This document shows positions 12,070 to 22,125 of a stretch of 64,000 nt of DNA, one piece after another. The stretch is from Kluyvera genomosp. 3. Lineage in GTDB: Bacteria > Pseudomonadota > Gammaproteobacteria > Enterobacterales > Enterobacteriaceae. The notes under the pieces were generated by a model. It saw only the letters and a program-made list of their open reading frames with translations, was not told where the DNA came from and did not search any database. The position numbers were made by a program, and so were the translations under genes. The stretch's first letter is position 1, and every line of letters starts with the position of its first letter. Location of the stretch: contig CP022114.1 of assembly GCA_002211745.1 (NCBI GenBank), positions 1,178,001-1,242,000 on the forward strand, read 5' to 3'.

Positions 12070-12774
12070 GTGAAAATTGACCGCAAACTAAATTTTGTCA
12101 GCACCGTTATTCGTGAAGATGGAACGCTGCTATACCTGCACGCTGTGCCTCTTCCTTATGAGGTTGTCGAGGAAAACTGTGTGCTGCTGGGCGGCATGTT
12201 CAATAACTTCTTCTCGATGGTGGGTGGCATTGGCGCGCCGCGCGTGGCCGCTATGATGCTGCGCAAAGCGCTAAAATCTCAGCAGGAAAGAGATCCCGGT
12301 ACGCCGACGATCATTGATGACATGCAGCGCCTCACCACTGTTGTCTGGAACGATGGTGGCACGTGGAAAACCACACCTTTGGACACCGCATTCAAGCAGG
12401 GAATTATCTCCCGGATGAATACCGTGAAGTCGAAGGCGAGGTTGTTTTTTTTATGGTGGCCTCTGCCATTCAGAAAGCGAATCTGATCGCCGGAACGGTG
12501 GGACAAGCGCTCGATGCGTACAATGGTCAACTTACCTCATTGACCAGTACGGGTATCGCGATTCTTTACCGACATCGAAAACGGATACCGATACCCAGAC
12601 CCCGATTCCCCAGCAGGAACTGTCACACATACCCTCCTGACGTGGGCCTCCAATGAAGGCTTCCGTGAGCTCTGCCGTGAATTAGACATGGGCGACTATG
12701 AAAGCCCGTTGCAGTTCCGGCAGCGCTTCATCCTGGAAGCAATAAAGCAGAAGGGATACTTCAATGGCAGCTAA
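12070..12774 (+). CDS. Tail assembly chaperone region (three frame breaks)
   Basis: Occupies the position of the tail assembly chaperone between tube and tape measure. Start is GTG at 12070; an in-frame GTG at 12058 is the alternative. The frame changes three times, at CCC 12410-12412, TT 12533-12534 and TT 12563-12564. Restoring one base at each gives a continuous 235-residue protein ending GYFNGS at 12774, overlapping the tape-measure ATG. Chaperone genes of many phages use a programmed frameshift, so one shift could be real. The uncorrected alternative ends at TGA 12638-12640. Confidence 0.6.
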
Positions 12775-14645
12775 GGCGATTGTCGATATTGCTGTTAATG
12801 ACGACAGCTTTAACTCATTTCTCGACAAGTTTAACGGGTACAAAAAAGCGGTCGATGAATTGCCAGAGGCCTGGCGGATGTCGTCACGCGGCATCGGTGA
12901 CTCTGCCAAAGAAACCGAAAAAATGCGCCACAGCATGGATGCTGTCACCAAAGCTTTTACCGACGGCGTCGCTTCAATATCCGCGCTGAATGGCGGCCTG
13001 GACCAGCTAAACCAGAGCCTCGATAAGGCCGGGAAAACGCAGTCTGACCTGAATAAGAAAACCAACGGTGCCAGCAACTTTCTGAGCAAGGCCAGTAAGG
13101 ATGCGAAAAGCCTTGCAGGGCACCTGAAGGACGCAACGACCAGCCTGCTGTCATGGGGAGCATCGTTGGCGTTTTCACTGGGCTCGCGGGTGCTGGTGGT
13201 CTGTGGGGCATGAATCGTCTGGCCGGTTCAGCATCGGCGCAGAGATTCACTGCCATGGGGCTGGGAACCACGGCCGGCGGCCTGAACTCTGCAGCGGTAA
13301 ACTTCCAGAGCGCGCTGGGTAACCCGGTAGGAACGCTGGGGCCATCCGCGATGCCCAGGCCGATCTCGGCAAGCGCTGGACCTTTAATGCCATGGGCGTG
13401 GATGCCAATCAGGATCCGACGAAGCTGTTGCCACAGATGATTAAATCTGCGCGTGACATCTTCGTGAAGAACGGTAGCACCCAGCAGGGAGCAGAGGCTT
13501 ACGGGTTAACGAACTACTTCACCCTTGATGACCTGAACCGCTTCAAAAAGATGAGCGATGCGGAAATTGACGCGATGGCGAAGCAAGCCGCCGTCGATAC
13601 GCAAAAGCTCCAGGTGTCAGACCGCCAGCTGAAGCAGTGGCAGGATTTCAACATTCAGCTCGACCGCAGCAAGGTCAGCATCAGCAATACCTTTATCCGC
13701 GGGCTCGCTCCGCTAACGCCGGAGTTAACAAAACTCTCCGACGCGTTTTCTGGTGCTATTGATACCGTTCTTAAATCACCTGAACTGGGTAAATGGATCG
13801 ACAGCCTGGCTGGCGGCATTCAGAAGTTCGGCAGTTACCTTGCTTCACCTTCGTTCAAATCTGACGTTGATGCTTTCATGTCCGCGGTGGAAAAGCTGGG
13901 CAAGGTCATCATGAGCGTAATAGGGTGGATCACTGGCGATTCTTCATCGGCTTCCGGCCTGCAGGCTAATTCCTCGTTCCTGAATAACACCGTTAAAACG
14001 GACGCAGCCGGCACTCACTATGTGAAGGGTGGGTTGAGCGACCCGAATACCCCTGCATTTTCTAAGTGGGTGACGAGAAAGCTATACGGGATGACCGGCA
14101 CTGCGCCTACGGAGTATGACCAGTACTTTGAAGAAGCTGCGAAGAAGTATGGCGTCGATTCAAAGATGCTGAAGGCTATTACTGGTGCTGAATCATCCTG
14201 GGATCAAAATGCAAAAAGTAAGGCCGGCGCACTTGGGTTGATGCAGGTGATGCCATTCAATTTCCAGAATGGTGAAAACCCGTATGACCCACGTGACAAC
14301 ATCATGGCTGGTGCCAGGACATTAGCTTGGGCGAAAGGGCAGGCAGGTGGTGATGTTGATGAGATGCTGCGCTATTACAACGGCGGTAGCCGCAGAGGTA
14401 GCAAAGAGAATATCAATTATCCTGGCCGGGTTCGCGAGCAGTATATGGCCCTCTACGGGAAGAATATTCCAGCCGCGGATCCTAACCAGCAAGCTGTTGC
14501 TGGTCAGCAGAGCGCGAACAAAACCAACCAACTCCTGCAACAGATTGCTGAGAACACCAGAGATGGCGGTCGAGGTGTGACCATTAACAACAATACCGGC
14601 GGCAATGCCGTTGTGACCAGTACGCAGCTCGGAGGGTTTGGCTGA
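12764..14645 (+). CDS. Tape measure protein with lytic transglycosylase domain (frameshifted)
   Basis: Sets tail length and probably opens peptidoglycan on infection. Restored length is 627 residues. The N-terminal third is helical and polar, and a hydrophobic Gly-rich stretch lies around nucleotides 13150-13220. From about residue 465 there is an SLT domain: AITGAESSWDQNAKSKAGALG with the catalytic Glu, then LMQVMPFNF and YYNGGS. Frame breaks are at the G-runs 13155-13158 and 13338-13341, one G short each. This is a short tape measure, predicting a modest tail. Confidence 0.8.
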
Positions 14646-15366
14646 TGGCATTTACGCGTGAGCTTTACCGGCTTGGCTTCGAGATCTCCCGGTTATCCTC
14701 TGTGAAGGTATTGCGCAGGCGATACCGGGCGGGATGCTGCCTATCGTAGCGCTGACGCAGAGCGCCAGCTTCGTTACAGGGCTGCTGAGCGGTGCCAGCA
14801 ACCTCACGAACATGGATAAATACTTCTGCCACTGGCGTGCGGCGCAGGGCGGTACAATGCTGGACTATGAAATAGGCCGGTACCCGTTTGCAAACCAGAC
14901 GGTGGCCGCTAACGCGTTGCTGGCTATGCCTCTGCAGATCTCTCTGCTGATGGATGCTCCAGTTAATGAAAATACTGGGGCAATGACAAAACTGGTGTCG
15001 CATAGTGCGCTGCAGGCGACCCTTCAGGCTCACGCTAACCTTGGCGGTACGTTCATTGTCGCCACGCCAGCGCTGATTTACAGCGGCTGTATCCTGAAGA
15101 GCGTCAGAGATGTTACCGGGGGCGGCGGAAGCGATCCCACTCCGCAGCGCCAATGGCTCTGGAGCTTTGAGCAGCCGCTCGTTAGTGAAGCGCAAGCTGG
15201 TCAGGCGGTGAACAACTACTTCAGCAAGATTGATGCTGGCGACGTTACGACAAGTAGCGCATGGACGAATACCGTAGCGGCATTGGGGAACACCTCGCTT
15301 GGAGGTGGCGTATCCGATGCGATAACCGGCCTGATTGGGAAATTGAGCGGGACATTCGGCATATGA
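14645..15366 (+). CDS. Phage tail/baseplate protein, unknown family (frameshifted)
   Basis: Restored 240-residue protein right after the tape measure (ATG overlaps its stop). One C is missing in 14688-14690; correction reads SPVILCEGIAQAIPGGMLPIV. It has Ala/Gly-rich hydrophobic stretches and no motif I can name. Location between tape measure and baseplate genes suggests a tail hub or initiator component. It overlaps the next gene by four bases. Confidence 0.5.
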
Positions 15367-15637
15367 GCACAGACCTGTATCCCTTTTCAGGGAATGAGAA
15401 AACCAGCATGGTTTTCACTCCTGTTCTGGACGGTTCCGTTTATAACTGCCAGATAAAATGGAATATCGCTGGCCAGCGTTGGTACCTGAACGTAACTGAT
15501 AACTCCGGGGCTCGTCTTCTGACCACCCACTAATCGGTTCTCCTGTCGGTACCGATATCAATCTTCTATTCGGTGTTTTTTCGTCAACGAAAATGGTCTG
15601 GCGCTATCCGAATGCTCAGATAGAGGTGATCAGCTGA
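15363..15637 (+). CDS. Small baseplate-plug-like protein (frameshifted)
   Basis: A 91-residue protein when one C is restored in 15526-15528; uncorrected it stops at 15533. Beta-rich with two Trp in a KWNIAGQRWYLNV motif. Size, composition and place resemble the small plug proteins of simple contractile-tail baseplates (Pam3-type), an uncertain match from memory. Stop and next start overlap as TGATG. Confidence 0.5.
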
Positions 15638-16675
15638 TGCGGTATTACGACATTAAAATATCCTACCCACCCGATAGCAAAGGTAACCCAGGAAAGCTCT
15701 ACAAGCAGTACTCCAGTCTGCGAAATGGTGTTTTTAATCCTGGAAACCTCATGGTTGAGTTTGATATCCAGAGGTTCGGGAGTCTACCCGAAGGGCCAAA
15801 GCATTATTACCATCTGGGCATAAGTCCTCAGGAAATGCAGCAGTCCCGGCAAGATATGTTCGGCATGGTCATCGAAATGTGGGTTGGCATGTCCAAGGGA
15901 TTGCCTTTAGCTAAGCCTGGACAGTCTGGATTGGTAATGAAAGGGACCGTATGGCAGGTGCTGGGTAACTGGCAGGGAACCGAGCTGAGGATGGACCTTA
16001 TCGTTACCGCAGGTCCGGTTTCCCCAACTAATCCGGCACCGCTTGCCCTCTTAACCTTACCTTGCCGTGGAATAAGGGAATAAAGCTCTCCGTGGCTCTG
16101 ACTCAGTGCCTTCAGAATCTTGGTGGTGGTTATAGATTCAATATCAGCATCAGTGACCGACTGATCAACAGCTACGATAGCCAGATGATATGCGGCAGTC
16201 TGACCGAGTTAGCCAGCCGGCTTAATTCACTAAGCCGCGGGATAATCCAGGATGCTAACTACACCGGCGTTGAAATCTCTGTTGTTAATGGCAATGAGAT
16301 ACGCGTATTTGATAATGATTTCTCTAATCATTCAGATGGTAGTGAGAAGGGCAGCGCCAACTACCGAAGGAACAATCCAATCCAAATTGAGTTCACCGAC
16401 CTTGTTGGGCAACCAACATGGGTACAGTTTGGCGTTGTCACGATCCCATGCGTCATGCGTAGCGATATTCAGGTAGGCGATTACATTCGTATGCCGAAAA
16501 AACTAAGGCCTATGGTCCAGGCATCCTCTTATTCACAGTTCCGCAATGATGCGACATTTTCCGGGACTTTTTAGTCTCATCAGAGAGATTGCTGGGGAAT
16601 AGCCGACAGCCTGATGCTAATTCCTGGGTGACCATTATTGAGGCGCAGCCGGCACCGGAGAACACATCATCATGA
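15637..16675 (+). CDS. Baseplate hub-type protein (frameshifted)
   Basis: Restored to 346 residues by adding one C at 16055-16056 and one T at 16568-16572. Without correction it appears as two ORFs and a lost tail. The beta-rich sequence (N-terminal strands, then LTLPWNKGIKLSVALTQCL) and position between a plug-like protein and the Gp138-like spike fit a central baseplate hub. The restored stop at 16673-16675 overlaps the ATG of the next gene, which supports the reconstruction. Confidence 0.55.
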
Positions 16676-17386
16676 GCACTGAGAAAAAGCTCAGCTTCGC
16701 AGGCAATATGAATAATTTTGCGGCGAACAAGATCGCACAAGCCCAGTTAATGGCTGGGAAGGTTTTGCCGGCCGCCGTTGTAGAACGCAATGGAAACATG
16801 GTGGTGGTCCAGGTTCTTCTTCGGAATGTACCGTATGTCGTTCCTCACCTGACAGTACCTCTGTTCGGCCCGGAGTATATCCGCTATCCATTACAGCCGG
16901 GTGATAAAGGGATTCTGATCCCGCAGATACGTATCTCGGCGGTATTAGCGGACTTGGTGGTGGTACTGCTGACCTTACGCCGCCGGCAAACCTCAGTGCT
17001 CTGACACTCCTCCCGATAAGCAATACAGAGTGGGAGGGTGTAGATCCGAACGTGCTTACTATGTATGGGCCTGAGGGCGTTACGCTTCGTGATTCAGGAA
17101 GCAACACTACATTCCTTCTTACCCTGACAGCATCACCATCGTCACGCCAAACCTTTTCAAAGTAACGGTTGGAAGTACGGTGTTTACATTGACGGATGGT
17201 TCGTGGTCTCTAACCGGCAATAGCGGGACTCTGAAGGACAATGATGCCAGCACAAGCCCATCAATAATGCATACCGGCTGGCAGCAACTGCTGACATGGG
17301 TGAATGCACACGAGCATACAAATGGGAATGGCGGGAGCAACACTGGTGCACCGACAACTCAGTTTGATGGGAGCATCACGCAATGA
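16672..17386 (+). CDS. Baseplate spike/puncturing protein, Gp138-N-like (frameshifted)
   Basis: Probable central spike. The N-terminal region (residues about 20-110, from GKVLPAAVVERNGNMVVVQV through PADTYLGGISG) looks like the Gp138 N-terminal OB-type domain. The C-terminus carries a beta-helix-like tract ending in NAHEHTNGNGGSNTGAP, a His/Asn/Gly-rich tip often seen in spike proteins. One C is missing in each of 16920-16922 and 17122-17124; restored length 238. ATGA overlap with the following gene. Confidence 0.7.
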
Positions 17387-17715
17387 GGACATACGGACGG
17401 GATGAGAGCGGGAAGTGGTTGAAGGTTGAGACGGACAGTAACGGGTTTAATGATTCGGTTTATCTGACAACTCTCATTCAGAACCTGAAACTGGCACCTC
17501 AGGAATCACCGTTTTTTGCGGAAAACGGGATACCCGCAAACGGATCTGTGATCCAGCAGATACTGCCAACTTTTTACGTTAACCGGATTCAGCAGCAATT
17601 TAGCCAGTATTTTTCCTCGCTGCAGATCGCTCTGACAGAGAGTGACCCTCCGGCCTACACCATTACAGCCATTACAAACTCGGGCTCAAAAATTATAACG
17701 CAGGTATATGTATGA
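17383..17715 (+). CDS. Small baseplate wedge protein (gp25/W-like position)
   Basis: Intact 110-residue protein between the spike and the J protein, the place of the gp25-like wedge subunit in contractile tails. It opens MRTYGRDESGKW and has no decisive motif, so the wedge role is inferred from gene order and size. It overlaps the J gene by four bases (ATGA). Confidence 0.55.
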   Translation: MRTYGRDESGKWLKVETDSNGFNDSVYLTTLIQNLKLAPQESPFFAENGIPANGSVIQQILPTFYVNRIQQQFSQYFSSLQIALTESDPPAYTITAITNSGSKIITQVYV

Positions 17716-19129
17716 GTGATTTACCAGTCATTTATGATGAATCTGGCCCCGTCCCGCAAACCGCCGAAGAGTTGCGCGCCAAAATCGTATCGCTGGCCAC
17801 TGCAATGGCTCCAGGGATCACGACAGAGCTTCCCGGCTCATTAATCGAGGATATGGTCAGCACCAGTACCGGCGGTGCGATTGTCTGCGACCAGGCTCGA
17901 GTGGATCTCCTTAACTCAGTCGGTCCGCTAGGTGCAAATATCTCACTTCTGAACTTACTGTCTCAGCAATATGGCGTTCCTGGGCAGAAATCAGAGGGAT
18001 TAACGACGGCTCCAGTATCGTTTTCCGGTCCTGCAGGGTTTGCGATTCCTCAGGGGTTTCTGGTGGGTGATGGTAATTATCAATACGCAGTTGATGAGGT
18101 GACGATCATTCCGTCTTCAGGAACTACTGCTCCTGTAACCTGCAATGCTACCGTAGGTGGCGTATGGGCCGTCCCCGTTGGTACGGTGACCAATATAGTA
18201 ACGAGTTTGCCTGCAGACATAACGCTGACCTGCACCAACCTGACCGCCGGCGTACCAGGTAGTGAAACCGAAACCATCCCAGAATATAGGGTTCGTGTGT
18301 GGGATGCGGGGATGAAGACCGTCCAGGGATATCCAGGGTTCATTAGAACCGAGCTTAATGCGGTCGAAAACGTTGTAGCCAGGCTGACCTCGGTCGTTCA
18401 GGATGGTAACTACTGGGTGATCATGTGCGGTGGCGGGGATATTTACTCGATGGCCGGGGCTATCTACAAGGCAGCCGGAGACATTAGCCGGTTGAAAGGC
18501 AGCACATTAAATGTGACTGGAATCAGCAATGCTAACCCTGGAGTGGTTACTACCGACTTAACCCACGGATTTACCTCGGGCAGGTTGTAAGAATCACCGG
18601 AGCGAATGGTATCTCCGGCGTAAATAATGTCGATCTGACGATTACCGTGATTAGCCCTCACTCCTTCTCGATAGGCATTGATACCAGTAGTTCTGGTTCA
18701 TGGACGAGCGGTGGAGTGGTGTCGCCAAATCTAAGAAACCAGACTGTCACGATTAATGACTGGCCCGATAATTACGTAATCCCTTACGTAACGCCGCTAC
18801 AGCAACTGGTTACGATAACCTATCAATGGCGAACTGAAGGTGTGAACTACCTGACGGATGCGACCATATTGTCATTGGTTTCTACGCCGACAATTAATTA
18901 CATCAACGGAATATATTCAGGGAAGCCGTTGAACATTAATACGCTCAAGGATGTGTTTCTTGATGCGGTTAATAGCACGCTGAATAAAGACCTGTTCAGT
19001 GTTCTTAATGTCGTGGTCACAGTGAACGGAACTATTACGGATGTTGACACCAATACCAACATCATTAGTGGAGACCCATACAGTTATTGGTTTATTCCTG
19101 ATGATGGGGTTTATGTTTCTGGAGCATAA
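17712..19129 (+). CDS. Baseplate J-like protein (frameshifted)
   Basis: Main wedge protein linking the central hub to the tail fibres. The N-terminus (LRAKIVSLATAMAPGITTELPGSL), a GSETETIPEYRVRV motif near residue 180 and length (472 residues restored) fit the baseplate J family. One G is missing in 18578-18580. The affected part (nucleotides 18505-18726) is the same inserted beta module seen in cement and sheath (THGFTSGQVVRITG, then HSFSIGI). The C-terminal part resumes with PNLRNQTVTINDWPDNYVIP. Confidence 0.8.
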
Positions 19130-19834
19130 TGATGCTTGAAGATATTATCCGGGCTTACCTTTACACCCAGTATAACGATGATGAAAACCTGCAAGCATTT
19201 GTTGATGCGTACAATACCGTAGCGAAAGGTGTTTATGACTGGATGGTCAACGCTAACCTTCCGGTGTTTATTGGCCTTATAATTCTGGCGACCAATTGAA
19301 ATGGATTGCAGCGGGGATCTATGGCGTAAGCCCCCGATTCTTATCAGTTCAAAGCAGAATATCTACGGCCCATATAACGCATTAACCTTCAACACGATTG
19401 CGTTTAACGGAAGGAAGGTTGTTGACCAGTCTGAACAGGTTGTGGCATCAGATGACTTGTTTAAGCGGATAATGACATGGAACTTCTACAAGGGTGATGG
19501 CTTCTACTTCACTATTCCATGGCTTAAGCGCCGTGTTTTACGATTCCTGACGGGTGTGGATGGCGTCGATGTTGTTAATGACCAGCACTGGAGTATATCC
19601 GTTCTGTTCTCTTCATCCGGAGCGACGATCTCAATCATCAAGGGTTACCGGAAGCTTACCGAATCGGCAATGTTTAATGGAAACGCATTCAACACGCGCA
19701 CCTTTAACCAGAATAGTAGCGCCTTGATTAAAAGCACGGAGTATGAATACGCAGCGTTGTTCAAGCAGGCCTTTGATAGCGGCCTGCTCCATATGCCATT
19801 TTACCAACCAGTTACTGTGACGATTGTTGGTTGA
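19129..19834 (+). CDS. Distal tail/baseplate-to-fibre protein (frameshifted)
   Basis: Follows baseplate J as the second wedge/fibre-attachment protein does in Mu-like and P2-like tails. Restored 235 residues after adding one T at 19277-19278 and one C at 19331-19335. ATG at 19129 overlaps the J stop. The N-terminal half is acidic and helical (LEDIIRAYLYTQYNDDEN). The C-terminal half has repeated Asn/Phe motifs (ALTFNTIAFNG, AMFNGNAFNTRTFN). The exact family is not identified. Confidence 0.55.
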
Positions 19835-19847
19835 AAGTAATCAATAA

Positions 19848-20242
19848 TTATATTGGTTTCAATATGTCAATAAGCGACTGATAGCCGCCATTACCGCATG
19901 TTGAAAATCTAACAAAAACATCGCTGCCTATTCTTGATATTTCCTCTGAGCGAGCAATATCGCCATTACTTAACTTCTCAAAGTTTGTTGGAATTACGAA
20001 TGTTTGCCCGTCTCGGCGAGTGAACTTTAAAAGCTCAATATATCTTCCGGATTTTGAATGCTGACTTCCTGTAATCCTCATAATTCCTTCGTTAACTGAG
20101 CATCCATCGCTTTTTGATGGGTCATGTCTAGGTCAGTGAAGCCTACATTATTTGTTATTTCATCTGCAAAAATCTGTGGTTCAGCTCCAGCAACCGCGGG
20201 AATAAGCAGCATGGCGGGAAGTAAAAAATTACGTAATTTCAT
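19848..20242 (-). CDS. Secreted small protein, probable prophage cargo (frameshifted)
   Basis: Opposite in orientation to all surrounding tail genes and squeezed between the wedge protein and the tail fibre, the usual place for lysogenic-conversion cargo. It starts at 20242 with AAGGGA upstream. A clear Sec signal peptide (MKLRNFLLPAMLLIPAVAGA) is followed by Glu. One base missing in the T-run 20111-20115 (A-run on the coding strand) splits it into two ORFs. Restored it is 131 residues with two cysteines, in DGCSVNEG and STCGNGG, suitable for a periplasmic disulfide. Family unknown; function (exclusion, virulence or other) not inferable. Confidence 0.65.
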
Positions 20243-20278
20243 TATATCCCTTGTGTTCTGTAAATTTCAGGAGGGCAA

Positions 20279-21315
20279 ATGTCCTTGACCTTACTGGCAT
20301 CAAACAATGCCTCAACAGTACTTGCTTCGTCAATCAACGCGAGCGCCACGACTTTGACTGTAAACACCGGAACCGGTGCGCTATTCCCCAGCCCGGTATC
20401 AGGCGCAAGCTTCTTCAAGCTTACCCTCATCGACGCGGCGACAGGGCAGTTAACAGAAATTGTACACGTCACAGCCAGAACTGGCGATGTGATGACTATT
20501 GAACGAGCGCAAGAGGGGACCGCCGCGCGAGCATGGTCAGCGAACGACATCGCTGCGAACATGCTGACTGCTGGAACCATGCAGCTATATGCGCAGAAGG
20601 ATCAGGCATTACTGATTGCCAATAACCTATCGGAAATCGCCGCGGGTGGCCCGGCAGCTGTTGCAGCGACTCTCTCAAATCTTGATTTGGGAGATGCCAA
20701 CGGATACGTGGGCCGAAAGATTGCCGAGCAGTGGATCACGTCATCAAAAACAGTAACGTTAAACCCACTTACGAAGCGCATTAAAGTGACTCTAACGGGC
20801 GGTGGTGGTGGAGGTGGTGGGCGTTCAGTAGTGGGGCATCCAGCGATAACTTCTCGGGTGGCGGCGGTGCAGCGGGGGCAACTGGTATCAAATGGTTCAA
20901 TGTGGCTGATATCACAAACTGGACACTTGTTATTGGCTCTGGCGGCACAGAGGCAACTAAAGGGGAGATTCGACATTCAGTGGCATTGTTGCTCCGGGAG
21001 GCGCTCCATCTGTTGCATCAACTGTTTTTGCCTCCGGCGGTACCGGAGTAGCAGGAACTGGAGCGGACGTTAACATGCCAGGGGTGATGGTGGTGACGGC
21101 CAGAACGGAACATATCTACTTGCGGGTTTTGGCGGGGCGAGTCATTGGGGCGGCGTTCGACGTGCAGGGCAAGGGCAATCAGGATCAACAACAATTCCCC
21201 AAGCGGGATTCCTGGTGGCGGTGGCGGTGGTGCTTTTGACACACAAAAAATGAGCACTCGTTTTTATGGCGGGCAAGGTGGTAACGGTTGCTGTCTGATT
21301 GAGGAGTATGCGTAA
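20279..21315 (+). CDS. Phage tail fibre with polyglycine tip (four frame breaks)
   Basis: Receptor-binding fibre. The N-terminal 170 residues (TLLASNNASTVLASSINASA, TIERAQEGTAARAWSANDI) form the attachment part common to short fibres. After TLTGGGGGGGG the protein becomes very rich in Gly, Ser and Ala, ending GGQGGNGCCLIEEYA, which suggests a polyglycine-helix tip domain. One G is missing in each of 20819-20821, 20962-20965, 21081-21084 and 21205-21207; restored length 346. It has a strong AGGAGGG ribosome-binding site. The stop overlaps the next start. Confidence 0.75.
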
Positions 21316-21496
21316 TGCGATATGCACTAATTCAAAATGGTATTGTTGTGAACATTGTCGAATGGGATGGCGAGGGGATTTGTTCGACGGTTACGAGACT
21401 GTCAATGTTGACGACATGCGCTGTGGTGTAGGCTGGGAATATCAGGACGGTAAGTGTATTGCTCCGCCGGATGATTCTGTTCTGCCTGATGAGTAA
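21315..21496 (+). CDS. Small fibre-associated protein (frameshifted)
   Basis: 60-residue protein following the fibre with a one-base overlap. One G is missing in 21374-21377; restored it runs ALIQNGIVVNIVEWDGEGDL and on to DDSVLPDE. Its N-terminal motif closely resembles the start of the opposite-strand fibre-assembly gene (VVINIVVWDGQ). It is probably a fibre accessory or truncated fibre-assembly protein. Confidence 0.6.
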
Positions 21497-21534
21497 GGCG
21501 CCGGGATGTTTTATCGCCAGCGCCAAAAAAAATA

Positions 21535-21914
21535 TTAACTAATTGGTGCCGATGGTACTGGCTTGGTCCCGTCGGCGTTTTTGATATAAGCACGTAGCTT
21601 TTTTCGGTAGTCAGTCCAGGTCGCCAACTCAGCCTTCACATCTACTTCAGTCGTTCCCGCATAGTCTGCATCTTCGATCTGCTCATTTAGCGCCACAATG
21701 GCTACGCTGGCACGTTCATACTCAGATGCAGCTTTAGCCATGTTTGCTGCAGCTAATTCTTCTGGTGTCTGCTCGGGTGTTGGCGGTTGACGAAAATCAC
21801 TTCCATCATACAACCAACCGATACCGACCTGAGCAGGACACAAAACAGCCTCTCCTGTACCCGGCTGCCATTCCGATTGCCCATCCCAGACAACTATGTT
21901 GATCACAACTCCAT
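21535..21914 (-). CDS. Tail fibre assembly protein (Tfa-like)
   Basis: Chaperone for fibre trimerisation. The C-terminal half (ALNEQIEDADYAGT, then ELATWTDYRKKLRAYIKN) is typical of Tfa/caudoviral tail-fibre assembly proteins. It is convergent with the fibre genes. ATG at 21912-21914 has AGAGGG nine bases upstream. The frame from this ATG stops at once unless one G is added at the junction near 21908; otherwise the usable start is GTG at 21906. Restored length 126. It is the last prophage gene before the host junction. Confidence 0.7.
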
Positions 21915-22125
21915 TTTCAACACCCTCTATAAAAAATTCCCTGCGAATGTAAACGAAGGTAAGAGGTGTAACGGCATCTGTTAATCATCGGATCGCATGC
22001 TGACGATTGGCGCGCTACAGTGTAATATGCACGCCAATGCACGGACAGGTAGGTTTTCCAATGTGTCCACCGATGTGTCCATTAAATAAAAAACGAGACG
22101 CAACAGGGTTAAAAAATCCTTATTT
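21915..22125. other. Prophage-host junction upstream of lepA (putative attachment region)
   Basis: About 210 bases without a convincing gene. The right end (from about 22085: GAGACGCAACAGGGTT and onward) resembles the normal leader of lepA. The left part is phage-side. A direct repeat GTGTCCA occurs at about 22062-22068 and 22074-22080. Salmonella Gifsy-1 is known to integrate at the 5' end of lepA. The core att sequence cannot be fixed because the other prophage end is outside the window. Confidence 0.45.

Noticed and set aside
21984-22089. Short ORF ending in SNVSTDVSIK near lepA as the end of an integrase gene
   Set aside because: Only about 20 codons are open from its ATG, and no integrase catalytic motif is present; it is more likely junction DNA.
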